From Blastococcus sp. TF02A-30 (GTDB lineage: Bacteria > Actinomycetota > Actinomycetes > Mycobacteriales > Geodermatophilaceae), in assembly GCF_003319185.1 (NCBI RefSeq), contig NZ_QOHJ01000006.1, positions 310,001 through 374,000 on the forward strand: a stretch of DNA of 64,000 bases, read 5' to 3'. Under the pieces are notes generated by a model that worked only from the letters and a program-made list of their open reading frames with translations, did not search any database and was not told where the DNA came from. Positions 1 through 8,684 of the stretch are shown here, piece by piece. Position 1 is the stretch's first letter, and every line of letters starts with the position of its first letter. Both the position numbers and the translations under genes were made by a program.

Positions 1-1115
1 ACGTGATCTCGCTGGCCACCAAGCGCCAGTTCGTCCAGCTGTCGGCGCTGGACTCGGGCGTCAAGGAGGTCCGCGCGGTCATCCAGAGCGCCAAGCGCGA
101 GCTCACCTTCTCCGGCCGCCGCACCGTCCTGTTCATCGACGAGGTGCACCGCTTCTCCAAGACCCAGCAGGACAGCCTGCTGTCGGCGGTCGAGGACCGG
201 ATCGTCAGCCTGATCGCCGCCACCACCGAGAACCCCTTCTTCTCCGTGGTCAGCCCGCTGCTCTCGCGCAGCCTCGTGCTCGCCCTGCAGCCGCTGGCCG
301 ACGACGACATCCGCGCCCTGCTGCGCCGCGCGCTCACCAGCGACCGCGGCCTGGGCGGCGAGGTGACGATCAGCGAGGAGGCGCAGGAGCACCTGGTCCG
401 CATCGCCGGCGGTGACGGGCGCAAGGCCCTGACCGCGCTGGAGTCCGGCGCGGGGGCGGCCAGGGCCGTCGGCGCGTCCGAGATCGACCTCGCCACCCTG
501 GAGACGGCGGTGGCGCAGGCGGCGGTCCGGTACGACCGGCAGGGCGACCAGCACTACGACGTCGCCAGCGCGCTGATCAAGTCCATCCGGGGCAGCGACG
601 TCGACGCCGCGATGCACTACCTGGCCCGCATGGTCGAGGCCGGGGAGGACCCGCGGTTCATCGCCCGCCGCCTGGTCATCTCCGCCAGCGAGGACATCGG
701 GATGGCCGATCCGACGGCGCTGCCGGTGGCGGTCGCGGCGATGCAGGCAGTGCAGTTCATCGGCATGCCCGAGGGGCACTTCCCGCTCGCGCAGGCCGTC
801 GTCCACCTGGCGACCGCGCCGAAGTCGAACGCGGTCACCACCGCCATCGGCGAGTCGGTGCGCGACGTGCGCGCCGGGCTGGCGGGGCCGGTGCCACCGG
901 GGCTGCGGGACGGGCACTACGCCGGCGCCAAGAGGCTCGGCCACGCGCAGACCTACGTCTACCCGCACGCCCACCCCGACGGCGTCGTCCCGCAGCAGTA
1001 CCCGCCGGACGCGCTGGTGGGGAAGGACTACTACCGGCCGACGGCGCGCGGTGCCGAGGCCCGGCTCGGCGAACGGCTGGCCAAGCTGCGGGCGATCATC
1101 AGGCGTCCCCGCTAG
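1..1115 (+). CDS. rarA: Replication-associated recombination protein A (RarA/MgsA), 5'-truncated by the window
   Basis: AAA+ ATPase of the clamp-loader-like RarA/MgsA/WRNIP1 family, which acts at stalled replication forks. The visible 370 codons begin just after where the Walker A loop should be. They contain Walker B (LFIDEVHRF), sensor 1 (AATTENP), the arginine-finger region (SPLLSRS) and the complete C-terminal tetramerisation region with [10 protein letters not shown] and the ending YYRPT. The first in-frame GTG at base 3 is not taken as the real start, because the P-loop and about 75-80 N-terminal residues lie upstream of the window. In many actinobacteria this gene sits just before alaS, as here. 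Identity is confident. Confidence 0.95.
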   Translation, partial: VISLATKRQFVQLSALDSGVKEVRAVIQSAKRELTFSGRRTVLFIDEVHRFSKTQQDSLLSAVEDRIVSLIAATTENPFFSVVSPLLSRSLVLALQPLADDDIRALLRRALTSDRGLGGEVTISEEAQEHLVRIAGGDGRKALTALESGAGAARAVGASEIDLATLETAVAQAAVRYDRQGDQHYDVASALIKSIRGSDVDAAMHYLARMVEAGEDPRFIARRLVISASEDIGMADPTALPVAVAAMQAVQFIGMPEGHFPLAQAVVHLATAPKSNAVTTAIGESVRDVRAGLAGPVPPGLRDGHYAGAKRLGHAQTYVYPHAHPDGVVPQQYPPDALVGKDYYRPTARGAEARLGERLAKLRAIIRRPR

Positions 1116-1134
1116 CTCGACTGCCGATGGAGGA

Positions 1135-1150
1135 GCGGGGCCCACCCCGC
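1135..1150 (+). terminator. Small hairpin after rarA
   Basis: A perfect 6-bp stem, GCGGGG / CCCCGC, with a CCCA loop lies 20 bases after the rarA stop. There is no U-tract, as is common in high-GC actinobacteria. The stem is short, so termination is only a possibility. Confidence 0.3.
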
Positions 1151-1153
1151 GAC

Positions 1154-1159
1154 TACTGT
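1154..1159 (+). promoter_or_regulatory. Candidate -10 (TACTGT) for the DUF948 gene
   Basis: TACTGT fits the actinobacterial TANNNT -10 pattern and would put the transcript start about 55 bases before the GTG at 1222. No convincing -35 element is visible. It lies directly after the rarA hairpin, in the only gap of this stretch large enough for a promoter. Confidence 0.3.
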
Positions 1160-1221
1160 GACCACTCCGGGCAGGACCGTCGTCGGGCCCGGTCGCCGAG
1201 AGAGACAGATGAGGAGCGCGC

Positions 1222-1647
1222 GTGTCCGCAGGAGAGATCGCCGGGCTGATCGCAGCCGGCGCCGTGGTGCTGCTGGTGGTGCTGCTGGCCTTCCCGCTGC
1301 TCAAGCTCGGCCGCACGCTCGACGAGGCCACGCTGACCATCCGCCAGGTGCGGGAGCAGAGCGCGCCCATCCTCAGCCAGGCCACGACCACGGTGACCCA
1401 CGTCAACAGCAACCTCGAGCGGGTCGACGACATCACCGGCAACGCGGTCAGCGTCTCCAGCAACGTCGCCGCGCTCACCAGCGTCGTGGCCGCCACGCTG
1501 GGCAGCCCGCTGATCAAGGTCGCCGCCTTCAGCTACGGCGTGCGCAGCGCCACGAAGAAGAAGCGCGAGGGCCAGGCGATCGCCGACGCGGCCGCCCGTG
1601 ACAAGGCCGCGCGCCGTGCCCGTCGCGCCGCCCGGCGGGCCGCCTGA
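1222..1647 (+). CDS. DUF948-type single-span membrane protein
   Basis: A 141-residue protein with one N-terminal transmembrane helix (about residues 5-28), then a polar alpha-helical stretch rich in Thr/Ser/Asn/Gln/Val with heptad character (about 30-95) and a highly basic Lys/Arg/Ala tail (about 108-141). This is the usual make-up of DUF948 proteins, which are anchored in the cytoplasmic membrane and have no known biochemical role. The GTG at 1222 is preceded by a GAGGAG ribosome binding site. The gene overlaps the next one by one base (TGATG). A DUF948 gene next to alaS and ruvX/mltG is a common actinobacterial arrangement, but no function should be inferred from position alone. Confidence 0.8.
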   Translation: MSAGEIAGLIAAGAVVLLVVLLAFPLLKLGRTLDEATLTIRQVREQSAPILSQATTTVTHVNSNLERVDDITGNAVSVSSNVAALTSVVAATLGSPLIKVAAFSYGVRSATKKKREGQAIADAAARDKAARRARRAARRAA

Positions 1648-1931
1648 TGCGCCGGCTGTTCTGGCTCGCCATGGGCATCACCATCGGCGCCCTCGTCGTC
1701 CGCAAGCTGTCCCGGGCGGCCGAGAAGATGACCCCCGCCGGCATCGGCGCGAGCATCGCCGAGGGCCTGCGCGACCTCGCCGACGCCATCGGCGACTTCG
1801 GCGCCGACGTCCGCGACGCGATGGCCGAGCGCGAGCAGGAGCTGCGCGCCGGCACCGGCCTGGACGCGCCGCTGCCCGCCGCCGGCGACGCCGCGGTCCT
1901 GCGCCGCGGGGCGCACGCCGCCGACCTCTGA
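1647..1931 (+). CDS. Small conserved actinobacterial protein (DUF6167-like)
   Basis: A 94-residue protein starting with a short hydrophobic helix containing a GxxxG-like stretch (RLFWLAMGITIGALVV), then a positively charged segment and an acidic amphipathic helix containing LRDLADAIGDFGADVRDAM. The ATG at 1647 shares one base with the stop of the DUF948 gene, so the two are translationally coupled. It resembles small DUF6167-type proteins found in the same place in related genomes; that assignment is from memory of the family pattern. A role at the membrane surface together with its neighbour is plausible but unproven. Confidence 0.7.
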   Translation: MRRLFWLAMGITIGALVVRKLSRAAEKMTPAGIGASIAEGLRDLADAIGDFGADVRDAMAEREQELRAGTGLDAPLPAAGDAAVLRRGAHAADL

Positions 1932-1980
1932 CCCCCGACCGGCCGGGACCCGTCCCCGGCCCGGAGACCGAGAAGACCTG

Positions 1981-4662
1981 ATGCAGACCGCCGAGATCCG
2001 CCGCCGCTTCCTGGAGCACTTCGCCTCCCGCGGCCACACCGTCGTCCCCAGCGCGTCGCTGGTCTCCCCGGACCCGTCGCTGCTGTTCACCGTGGCCGGC
2101 ATGGTGCCGTTCATCCCGTACCTGACCGGCCGCGAGCCCGCGCCGTTCCCGCGGGCCACGAGCGTCCAGAAGTGCGTGCGCACCCTCGACATCGAGGAGG
2201 TGGGCAAGACCACCCGCCACGGCACGTTCTTCCAGATGAACGGCAACTTCTCCTTCGGCGACTACTTCAAGGAAGGGGCGATCCAGCACGCCTGGGACCT
2301 GATCACCGGATCGGTCGACGACGGCGGACTGGGCTTCGACCCCGACCGGATCTGGGTCACCGTCTACCTGGACGACGACGAGGCCGCCGAGGCCTGGCAC
2401 CGCATCGCGGGCCTGCCGGTCGAGCGCATCCAGCGACTGGGCAAGAAGGACAACTACTGGCACACCGGGGCGGCGGGCCCCGGCGGCCCCTGCTCGGAGA
2501 TCTACTTCGACCGCGGCCCGGAGTTCGGGCCCGAGGGCGGCCCGCTCGTCGACACCGGCGGCGACCGGTTCCTCGAGATCTGGAACCTGGTCTTCATGCA
2601 GTACGAGCTGACCGACGTCCGGAGCAAGGAGGAGTTCACGGTCGTCGGCGAGCTGCCGAACAAGAACATCGACACCGGCATGGGCCTGGAGCGGGTGGCC
2701 TTCCTGCTGCAGGGCGTCGACAACATGTACGAGATCGACGAGGTCGCCCCGGTGCTGCGCCGGGCCGCAGAGCTCGCCGGGGTCACGTACGGCAAGGACC
2801 ACGACTCCGACGTCCGCCTGCGCGTGGTCGCCGACCACGTGCGCAGCGGGCTGATGCTCATCGGGGACGGGGTCACCCCCGGCAACGAGGGCCGCGGCTA
2901 CATCCTGCGCCGGCTGCTCCGCCGCGCCGTCCGCTCGATGAAGCTGCTCGGCGTCGACGAGGCGACCCTGCCCGAGCTGCTGCCGGTGTCCCGGGACGCC
3001 ATGAAGGCCAGCTACCCGGAGCTGGAGACCGACTTCGCCCGCATCTCCTCGGTCGCCTACGCCGAGGAGGAGGCGTTCCGCCGCACCCTCACCTCCGGGA
3101 CGGCGCTGTTCGACACCGCCGTCGCGCAGGCCAAGCAGGCCGGCGCCGCGACGCTGAGCGGCGCGCAGGCGTTCTCCCTCCACGACACGTACGGCTTCCC
3201 GATCGACGTGACCCTCGAGATGGCCGCCGAGCAGGGCGTGACCGTCGACGAGGAGGGCTTCCGCGCGCTCATGACGGAGCAGCGCGACCGCGCCCGGGCC
3301 GACGCCCGCGCCAAGCGCACCGGCGCGGTCGACGTCCTGGCCTACCGGCGGCTGCTGGCCGAGCACGGCCCGACCGACTGGCAGGCCTACGAGACGCTGC
3401 GCACCGACTCCCGCGTGCTCGGCGTCGTGTCCGAGGGCGACGACGAGGCCGCGCGGCCGGTGGGCCCCGGGGAGATCACCCGCGTGGTGCTCGACCGGAC
3501 TCCGTTCTACGCCGAGTCCGGCGGCCAGGTCGCCGACGCCGGCGTCCTCACCTGGGACGGCGGCCGTGCCGAGGTCATCGACGTGCAGCGCCCGGTCAAG
3601 GGGCTGGTGGCCCACCAGGTGCGGGTCCTCGAGGGCGAGCTGCGCGAGGGCGCCGAGCTCACCGCCGAGGTGGACCGCGAGTGGCGGCTGTCGGCCTGCC
3701 AGGCCCACTCGGGCACCCACGTCGTGCACGCCGCGCTGCGCCAGGTGCTCGGCCCGCAGGCCCTGCAGTCGGGCTCGTACAACCGTCCCGGCTACCTGCG
3801 GCTGGACTTCGCCTGGCAGGGTGCGCTGACCCAGCAGCAGCGCACCGACATCGAGGACGTCGCCAACGCCGCCGTCCGCGCCGACCACACGGTCACCGCC
3901 CAGTACATGACGCTGCCCGAGGCGCAGGCGTTCGGCGCCCTGGCGCTGTTCGGCGAGACCTACGGCGAGCAGGTGCGCGTCGTCGAGATCGGCGGCCCCT
4001 GGTCGCGCGAGCTCTGCGGTGGCACCCACGTGCGCGGCAGCGCCCAGATCGGCACCCTGGCGCTGACCGGTGAGTCGTCGGTCGGCTCGGGTTCGCGGCG
4101 CGTCGAGGCGGTCGTGGGCCTGGAGGGCTTCCGCTACCTGGCCCGCGAGCGGGACCTGGTCCGCCAGCTGTCCGACCTGCTCAAGGCGCCGCAGGACGGC
4201 CTGGTCGACCGGGTCAGCGGGATGGTCGCCCGGTTGCGCGACCTCGACCGCGAGCTCGCCGAGCTGCGCGGCCAGCAGACGCTGGCGGCGGCCGGCCAGC
4301 TGGCCGCGGCCGCGGCGGACGTCGGTGGCGTCGCGCTGGTCACCGGCGCGCCGGCCGGGCTCGGCGGCGGTGACCTGCGCACCCTGGCGCTGGACGTCCG
4401 CGGCCGGCTGGGGGAGCGGCCCGCGGTCGTGCTGCTGGCCTCGGACAGCGGTGGCAAGGTGGCCCTCGTGGCGGCGGTCAACCCGGCCGCCCAGGCGCAG
4501 GGACTGTCGGCGAACGACGTGTTGAAGGCCGCGGCGGGTCCCGTCGGCGGTCGTGGTGGGGGCAAGGCCGACGTCGCCCAGGGGGGCGGCACCGACCCGG
4601 CGGGTATCCCCGCTGCGTTGCAGGCCGGCGAACAGGCGGTTGCGACCGCCACTGGGAGGTGA
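1981..4662 (+). CDS. alaS: Alanyl-tRNA synthetase
   Basis: Charges tRNA-Ala in the cytoplasm. The 893 residues carry the full bacterial AlaRS layout: the class II catalytic core at the N terminus (RRRFLEHFASRGH, then TSVQKCVRTLDIEEVGKT and FFQMNGNFSFGDYFK), the tRNA-recognition region (NEGRGYILRRLLRRAVR), the editing domain with its zinc ligands (HSGTH, an HxxxH motif, and CGGTH), and a C-terminal oligomerisation domain with a coiled coil and a Gly-rich end (VGGRGGGKADVAQGGG). ATG start at 1981 after a GAGAAGA sequence. It overlaps the next gene by four bases (GTGA). Confidence 0.98.
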   Translation: MQTAEIRRRFLEHFASRGHTVVPSASLVSPDPSLLFTVAGMVPFIPYLTGREPAPFPRATSVQKCVRTLDIEEVGKTTRHGTFFQMNGNFSFGDYFKEGAIQHAWDLITGSVDDGGLGFDPDRIWVTVYLDDDEAAEAWHRIAGLPVERIQRLGKKDNYWHTGAAGPGGPCSEIYFDRGPEFGPEGGPLVDTGGDRFLEIWNLVFMQYELTDVRSKEEFTVVGELPNKNIDTGMGLERVAFLLQGVDNMYEIDEVAPVLRRAAELAGVTYGKDHDSDVRLRVVADHVRSGLMLIGDGVTPGNEGRGYILRRLLRRAVRSMKLLGVDEATLPELLPVSRDAMKASYPELETDFARISSVAYAEEEAFRRTLTSGTALFDTAVAQAKQAGAATLSGAQAFSLHDTYGFPIDVTLEMAAEQGVTVDEEGFRALMTEQRDRARADARAKRTGAVDVLAYRRLLAEHGPTDWQAYETLRTDSRVLGVVSEGDDEAARPVGPGEITRVVLDRTPFYAESGGQVADAGVLTWDGGRAEVIDVQRPVKGLVAHQVRVLEGELREGAELTAEVDREWRLSACQAHSGTHVVHAALRQVLGPQALQSGSYNRPGYLRLDFAWQGALTQQQRTDIEDVANAAVRADHTVTAQYMTLPEAQAFGALALFGETYGEQVRVVEIGGPWSRELCGGTHVRGSAQIGTLALTGESSVGSGSRRVEAVVGLEGFRYLARERDLVRQLSDLLKAPQDGLVDRVSGMVARLRDLDRELAELRGQQTLAAAGQLAAAAADVGGVALVTGAPAGLGGGDLRTLALDVRGRLGERPAVVLLASDSGGKVALVAAVNPAAQAQGLSANDVLKAAAGPVGGRGGGKADVAQGGGTDPAGIPAALQAGEQAVATATGR

Positions 4663-5348
4663 GCACCGTGCCCGGAACGAAGGACACGCAGCCCGAGCAC
4701 AGCCCCGAGGACACCGGTCCGGTCGGGCGGCGCAAGCGCGAGCTCCCGGCGGTGCCGCCGGCGCGGCCCCGCCCGGCGCAGCCGGCGCACCACCCGACGA
4801 CCGAGATCGACCTCAGCCGCGGGTTCCCGCCGGTCTCCCACGAGACGACGGAGATCGACCTCTCCGGCGGGTGGCCGCAGCACCTCAAGGTGCCGCCGAA
4901 GCCGCCGGCCGCGGCGGCGCCGTCCGGCCGGGTGCTCGGCGTCGACGTCGGTACCGTCCGCGTCGGGCTGGCGCTCTCCGACCCGACCGGCACCCTCGCC
5001 AGCCCGCTGGAGACGCTCAAGCGGGCCAAGGACCAGTCCGACCTGGACCGGCTGGCGGCGCTCGTGGTGGAACACGAGGTGACCGAGGTGGTCGTGGGGG
5101 AGCCGAGGCACCTGTCGGGTGCGTCGGGCGCGTCCGCCGAGGACGCCGCCGCCTACTCTCAGGCACTGGCCGACCGCATAGCGGAAGTGCCCGTGTTCCT
5201 GATCGACGAAAGGCTCTCGACCGTGACCGCAGCCAGTCACCTCCGCGAGGGGGGCATCGACAGCCGCAAGCAGCGTCCGGTGATCGACCAGGCAGCCGCC
5301 GTCGTGATCCTCCAGCAGTACCTGGACAGCCGGCGGGCTCGGTCGTGA
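4659..5348 (+). CDS. ruvX: RuvX/YqgF-type putative Holliday junction resolvase with an N-terminal extension
   Basis: RNase H-fold nuclease of the RuvX/YqgF family, implicated in Holliday junction resolution and in 16S rRNA 5'-end processing. The conserved domain covers about residues 90-229, with the first catalytic Asp in GVDVGTVRVGLALSD, the VVVGEP strand, DERLSTVTA and the late Asp in VIDQAAAVVILQ. The first ~88 residues are not part of the usual ~140-150-residue family. They are Pro/Arg-rich and hold two copies of TTEIDLS followed by R/G and G (about residues 47-55 and 63-71). The GTG at 4659 overlaps the alaS stop; a second GTG at 4668 is possible. The stop overlaps the GTG of mltG. Enzyme call sure; role of the tail unknown. 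Confidence 0.93.
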   Translation: MSTVPGTKDTQPEHSPEDTGPVGRRKRELPAVPPARPRPAQPAHHPTTEIDLSRGFPPVSHETTEIDLSGGWPQHLKVPPKPPAAAAPSGRVLGVDVGTVRVGLALSDPTGTLASPLETLKRAKDQSDLDRLAALVVEHEVTEVVVGEPRHLSGASGASAEDAAAYSQALADRIAEVPVFLIDERLSTVTAASHLREGGIDSRKQRPVIDQAAAVVILQQYLDSRRARS

Positions 5349-7162
5349 CCGAGCCCGGCGGCCCGCGCCGGCGGGGACGGCACTCCTCGCCCGGCGAGGG
5401 TGCCGGCGGATCCTTCCCGTGGACCCAGCCCGGCGGGTACCCGTCGGTCCCCGGTTCTCCCGACGCCCCGACCGACGGCTTCCGCCCGGTCTCGGGGCTG
5501 GTCGACCACCGCTACGACCAGACCGGTCCGCTGGCCGAGCCGGCCTGGTGGTCCTACGGGTCCAGCGACCACCCGGACTACCCCCGGGCCCGCCACGGCG
5601 CCGACGAGGAGCCGGCGGGCACCGGGCACCTGCCCGACACCCAGCACCCCTCCGCGCCGCTGCCGCCGCTGCCACCGCGGCCGGCCGGCGTCTGGGACCG
5701 GCTGCACGCGCGCCCCGGTGAGGACGACGACGCCACGGTCGCCCAGCACTTCGACCCGCGCGACCTCGACCCGGCCGAGCCGGTCGCACCACCGCAGGGC
5801 GGCGCCCCCGCCTGGGACGAGACCGGCGGGCTCGACGTCATCGGCGCCAACGTGGACGAGGGCGGCGCCGGCCGCCGCTGGGGCCGTCGCCGGGCGCGCC
5901 GGGACGACGACCTGCCGCCGGTGCACGCCGACGACCACCTGACCGAGGACGGCGGTGCCCTGGAGCACGGCGGTGCGGCGCACGGCGCCGACGTCGGCCA
6001 CGAGCACGTCGACCGGCAGGAGCGCGCCGTCGCGCCCGCCGACCACGACGACGAGCCGCTGACCGACGACGAGATCCCCATCGCGCCCTACGACCCGCGC
6101 AGCGACCGCCGTCGACGCCGGCGCCGCCCCTGGGCGGTCCTGCTCTCGCTGCTCGTGCTCGGTGGCATCGTCGTGGGCATCGTCCTCGGCGGGCAGCTGC
6201 TGCTCGACAAGCTCTCCGCCAAGGACTACACCGGCGAGGGGACCGGCACCGTGGAGATCCGGGTGCAGAACGGCGACACCCTGAGCGACATCGCCGGCAC
6301 GCTGGTCGACGCGGACGTCATCGCCTCGGTCGGCCCGTTCGTGGACGCCGCCGAGGCGCGACCGGAAGCCATGGGCATCCAGCCCGGCGTCTACCGGCTG
6401 CGGCTGCAGATGAGCGGCGCGGCCGCCGTCGACCTGCTGCTCGACCCCGCGTCGCGCCTCCTCAGCCGGGTGACCGTCCCCGAGGGGCTCACCCTGCAGG
6501 CGACCCTCACCCGCCTCGCCGAGAAGACCGGCGTCCCGATCGAGGAGCTGCAGGCAGCCGCCGCGGACCCCGTGGCGCTCGGGCTCCCGGCCTACGCCAA
6601 CGGCCAGCTCGAGGGCTACCTCTTCCCGGCGACCTACGACTTCGAGCCGGAGACCACCCCGGCGGAGATGCTCCGGGCGATGGTCACCCAGTTCACGACC
6701 GTGGCCGGCAGCCTGCAGCTCGAGCAGCGCGCGGCGGCGATGGGGCGCACCCCCGCCGAGATCGTCACCGTGGCCTCCATGGTCCAGTCGGAGACCCGGC
6801 TGGACGCCGAACGGCCGGACGTCGCCCAGGTGATCTACAACCGGCTGGGCCAGGGCATCGCGCTCGGCATCGACGCCACCCTGGCGTACGGCCTGGACAA
6901 GTCCGGCAACGACCTGACGGTCACCGACCTGCAGACCGACAGCCCGTACAACACGCGGACCCGCCCCGGGCTGCCGCCCACGGCGATCAGCGCGCCGGGT
7001 GAGGCCAGCCTCGAGGCGGCGCTCGCGCCGAGCACCGGGAACCTCCTCTACTACGTGCTGCAGTCCTCCGAGGGGGAGCACTTCTTCACCGCCGACTACG
7101 CCGAGTTCCAGGCGGCGCGGCAGCGGTGCGCGGACGCGGGCCTCGGCTGCGGTGGTGGCTGA
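5345..7162 (+). CDS. mltG: Endolytic peptidoglycan transglycosylase MltG
   Basis: Membrane-bound lytic transglycosylase that cuts nascent glycan strands (YceG family). The protein has 605 residues: a cytoplasmic tail of about 255 residues rich in Pro, Asp, Gly and Arg, one transmembrane helix (WAVLLSLLVLGGIVVGIVLG), an extracytoplasmic LysM-like region (VQNGDTLSDIAGTL) and the catalytic YceG domain. The catalytic glutamate is in VASMVQSET (about residue 483), followed by the family signature VAQVIYNRL and the C-terminal SPYNTRTRPGLPPTAISAPG. The frame is open much further upstream into ruvX and alaS, but the GTG at 5345 overlaps the ruvX stop (GTGA) and is the natural start. The long disordered tail is common in actinobacterial MltG. 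Confidence 0.93.
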   Translation: MTEPGGPRRRGRHSSPGEGAGGSFPWTQPGGYPSVPGSPDAPTDGFRPVSGLVDHRYDQTGPLAEPAWWSYGSSDHPDYPRARHGADEEPAGTGHLPDTQHPSAPLPPLPPRPAGVWDRLHARPGEDDDATVAQHFDPRDLDPAEPVAPPQGGAPAWDETGGLDVIGANVDEGGAGRRWGRRRARRDDDLPPVHADDHLTEDGGALEHGGAAHGADVGHEHVDRQERAVAPADHDDEPLTDDEIPIAPYDPRSDRRRRRRRPWAVLLSLLVLGGIVVGIVLGGQLLLDKLSAKDYTGEGTGTVEIRVQNGDTLSDIAGTLVDADVIASVGPFVDAAEARPEAMGIQPGVYRLRLQMSGAAAVDLLLDPASRLLSRVTVPEGLTLQATLTRLAEKTGVPIEELQAAAADPVALGLPAYANGQLEGYLFPATYDFEPETTPAEMLRAMVTQFTTVAGSLQLEQRAAAMGRTPAEIVTVASMVQSETRLDAERPDVAQVIYNRLGQGIALGIDATLAYGLDKSGNDLTVTDLQTDSPYNTRTRPGLPPTAISAPGEASLEAALAPSTGNLLYYVLQSSEGEHFFTADYAEFQAARQRCADAGLGCGGG

Positions 7163-7991
7163 GCCGGTCGCCGGTCCGCCCGCCCCCGGGCGGGCGGCGG
7201 TCCTCGGCCGGCCGGTCGGCCACTCGCTCTCGCCGCTGCTGCACCGGGCGGCGTACGCGGCGCTCGGGCTGACCGGCTGGACCTACGACGCCCTCGACGT
7301 GGGCGCCGAGGACCTGCCGGACCTGCTCGCCGGGCTCGGCGAGGAGTGGCGGGGCTTCTCGGTGACCATGCCGTGCAAGCAGGCCGCCGTGGCGGTCGCC
7401 GACGTCGTGCAGCCGCTGCCGCGGCTGCTGGGGGCGGCCAACACGCTGGTCCGCACCGACGCCGGCTGGCGGGCGGAGAACACCGACGTCACCGGCGTCG
7501 GCACCGCGCTGCAGGTCGGCGGCGTCGCCGACGTCGAGCACGCGGCGGTGCTCGGTGCCGGGGGGACGGCGGCCGCGGCCGCGGTCGCGCTGGCCTCCCT
7601 CGGCGCGCGGCACGTCGACGTCGTCGTGCGCGAGCCGGCCCGGGCCGGTGACGTGGTCCGCGTCCTCGAGACGCTCGGGGTGGACGTCGGCGTCCGGCGG
7701 CTCGACGGCGCAGCGGTCGACGCCCCGGTGGTGGTGAGCACCGTGCCGGTCGACGGCCAGCCGGCGGTCGCCGCGCTGCCCTGGCGGGCCGGCCAGACCG
7801 TCCTGGACGTGCTCTACGCGCCCTGGCCCACGCCGCTGGCCGAGCGGGTCACCGCCGCGGGCGGCACCGTCGTCGGCGGGCTCGAGGTGCTCTTCTGGCA
7901 GGCCACCGAGCAGGTGGAGCTGATGACGGGGCGACCCGCGCCGATCGCGGCCATGCGCCGCGCGCTGGACGCGGCCGTCCCCGCTCGCTGA
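7155..7991 (+). CDS. aroE: Shikimate 5-dehydrogenase
   Basis: Reduces 3-dehydroshikimate to shikimate with NADPH, step four of the shikimate pathway. About 278 residues. The substrate-binding Ser pair is in GHSLSPLLH, the catalytic Lys in VTMPCK and the catalytic Asp in ENTDVTG. The NADPH-binding glycine loop is VLGAGGTAAAAAVAL. The frame is open upstream inside mltG; GTG codons at 7152 and 7155 next to the mltG stop are the best starts, since the conserved core (AAVLGRPVGHS) begins about 15 residues later. It belongs to the aroE-aroC-aroK-aroB-aroQ set in this window, interrupted only by the prepilin peptidase. Confidence 0.95.
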   Translation: MAEPVAGPPAPGRAAVLGRPVGHSLSPLLHRAAYAALGLTGWTYDALDVGAEDLPDLLAGLGEEWRGFSVTMPCKQAAVAVADVVQPLPRLLGAANTLVRTDAGWRAENTDVTGVGTALQVGGVADVEHAAVLGAGGTAAAAAVALASLGARHVDVVVREPARAGDVVRVLETLGVDVGVRRLDGAAVDAPVVVSTVPVDGQPAVAALPWRAGQTVLDVLYAPWPTPLAERVTAAGGTVVGGLEVLFWQATEQVELMTGRPAPIAAMRRALDAAVPAR

Positions 7992-8000
7992 TCCGCGGCC

Positions 8001-8663
8001 GTGGACCTCACCCGGCCGGTGCTGGCCGCGCTCGCCCTCGGGGCCGCGCTGGTCTGCGGCCCCGCGCTGGCGCGCACCTCGGTGCGGCTTGCCCGCCTCG
8101 ATCCCGCCGCCCGCGCGACCCCGCTGCGCACCGGGACGACCACCGCGCTGCTCGCCGGCCTGCTGGTCGGCGCCGGGCAGCTGACCGGGCTGCGGCCGGC
8201 CACCCTGGCGCTGGCCTGGGCCGGCGGTGCCGCCGTCGTCCTCGGCGCGGTGGACCTGCTCAGCCACCGGCTGCCCGACCGGGTCACCTACCCGGCGCTC
8301 AGTGCCGCGGGTGCGGCGCTGCTCGCCGACGGCGCCGTGGAGGGCAGCTGGGCGGCGCTGGTGCGGGCGGTCGTCGCCGCGGCGGTGGCGGCCGGGCTCG
8401 GCGGCCTGGGCTGGCTGCTCTCCCCGCAGGGGCTCGGACTGGGGGACGCCAAGCTGCTCGGCCTGATCGGCCTGGTCCTGGGCTGGTTCGGCTGGGGCGT
8501 GCTCCTGGCCGGCGTCTTCCTCGGGTTGCTCACCGGCGCGCTGGTCTCGGTGGTGCTGCTGCTCACCCGTCGCGCCGGGTGGCGGACGGCGATCCCCTTC
8601 GGACCGCCGCTGCTGGTGGGCGCCGTGCTCGCCCTCGCCGTGGGCGCGGGGGCCGCCGGCTGA
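8001..8663 (+). CDS. Prepilin peptidase, short A24 family (TadV/CpaA-like)
   Basis: Integral membrane aspartic protease of family A24 that would cleave the leader of type IV or Tad-type prepilins. The 220 residues form six or seven hydrophobic helices. The two catalytic aspartates are visible: one in VDLLSHRLPDR (about residue 85) and one in the GxGD motif of GLGLGDAKLLG (about residue 149). It lacks the Cys-containing N-terminal methylase domain of long PilD enzymes. GTG start at 8001, nine bases after aroE. Placement between aroE and aroC is common in actinobacteria. No pilin genes lie in the window, so the substrate must be elsewhere. Confidence 0.88.
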   Translation: MDLTRPVLAALALGAALVCGPALARTSVRLARLDPAARATPLRTGTTTALLAGLLVGAGQLTGLRPATLALAWAGGAAVVLGAVDLLSHRLPDRVTYPALSAAGAALLADGAVEGSWAALVRAVVAAAVAAGLGGLGWLLSPQGLGLGDAKLLGLIGLVLGWFGWGVLLAGVFLGLLTGALVSVVLLLTRRAGWRTAIPFGPPLLVGAVLALAVGAGAAG

Positions 8664-8671
8664 CCGGATGG

Positions 8672-8677
8672 CACAAT
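8672..8677 (+). promoter_or_regulatory. Candidate -10 (CACAAT) for a leaderless aroC transcript
   Basis: CACAAT matches four of six bases of TATAAT and ends seven bases before the aroC ATG at 8685. Transcription would therefore start at or next to the A of the start codon, giving a leaderless mRNA. No clear -35 element is visible. Confidence 0.4.
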
Positions 8678-8684
8678 CCCGGCC

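Noticed and set aside
1941..1963. Riboswitch or T-box ahead of alaS.
   Set aside because: Only a small GC hairpin is present in a 49-base gap; there is no T-box sequence or specifier loop.
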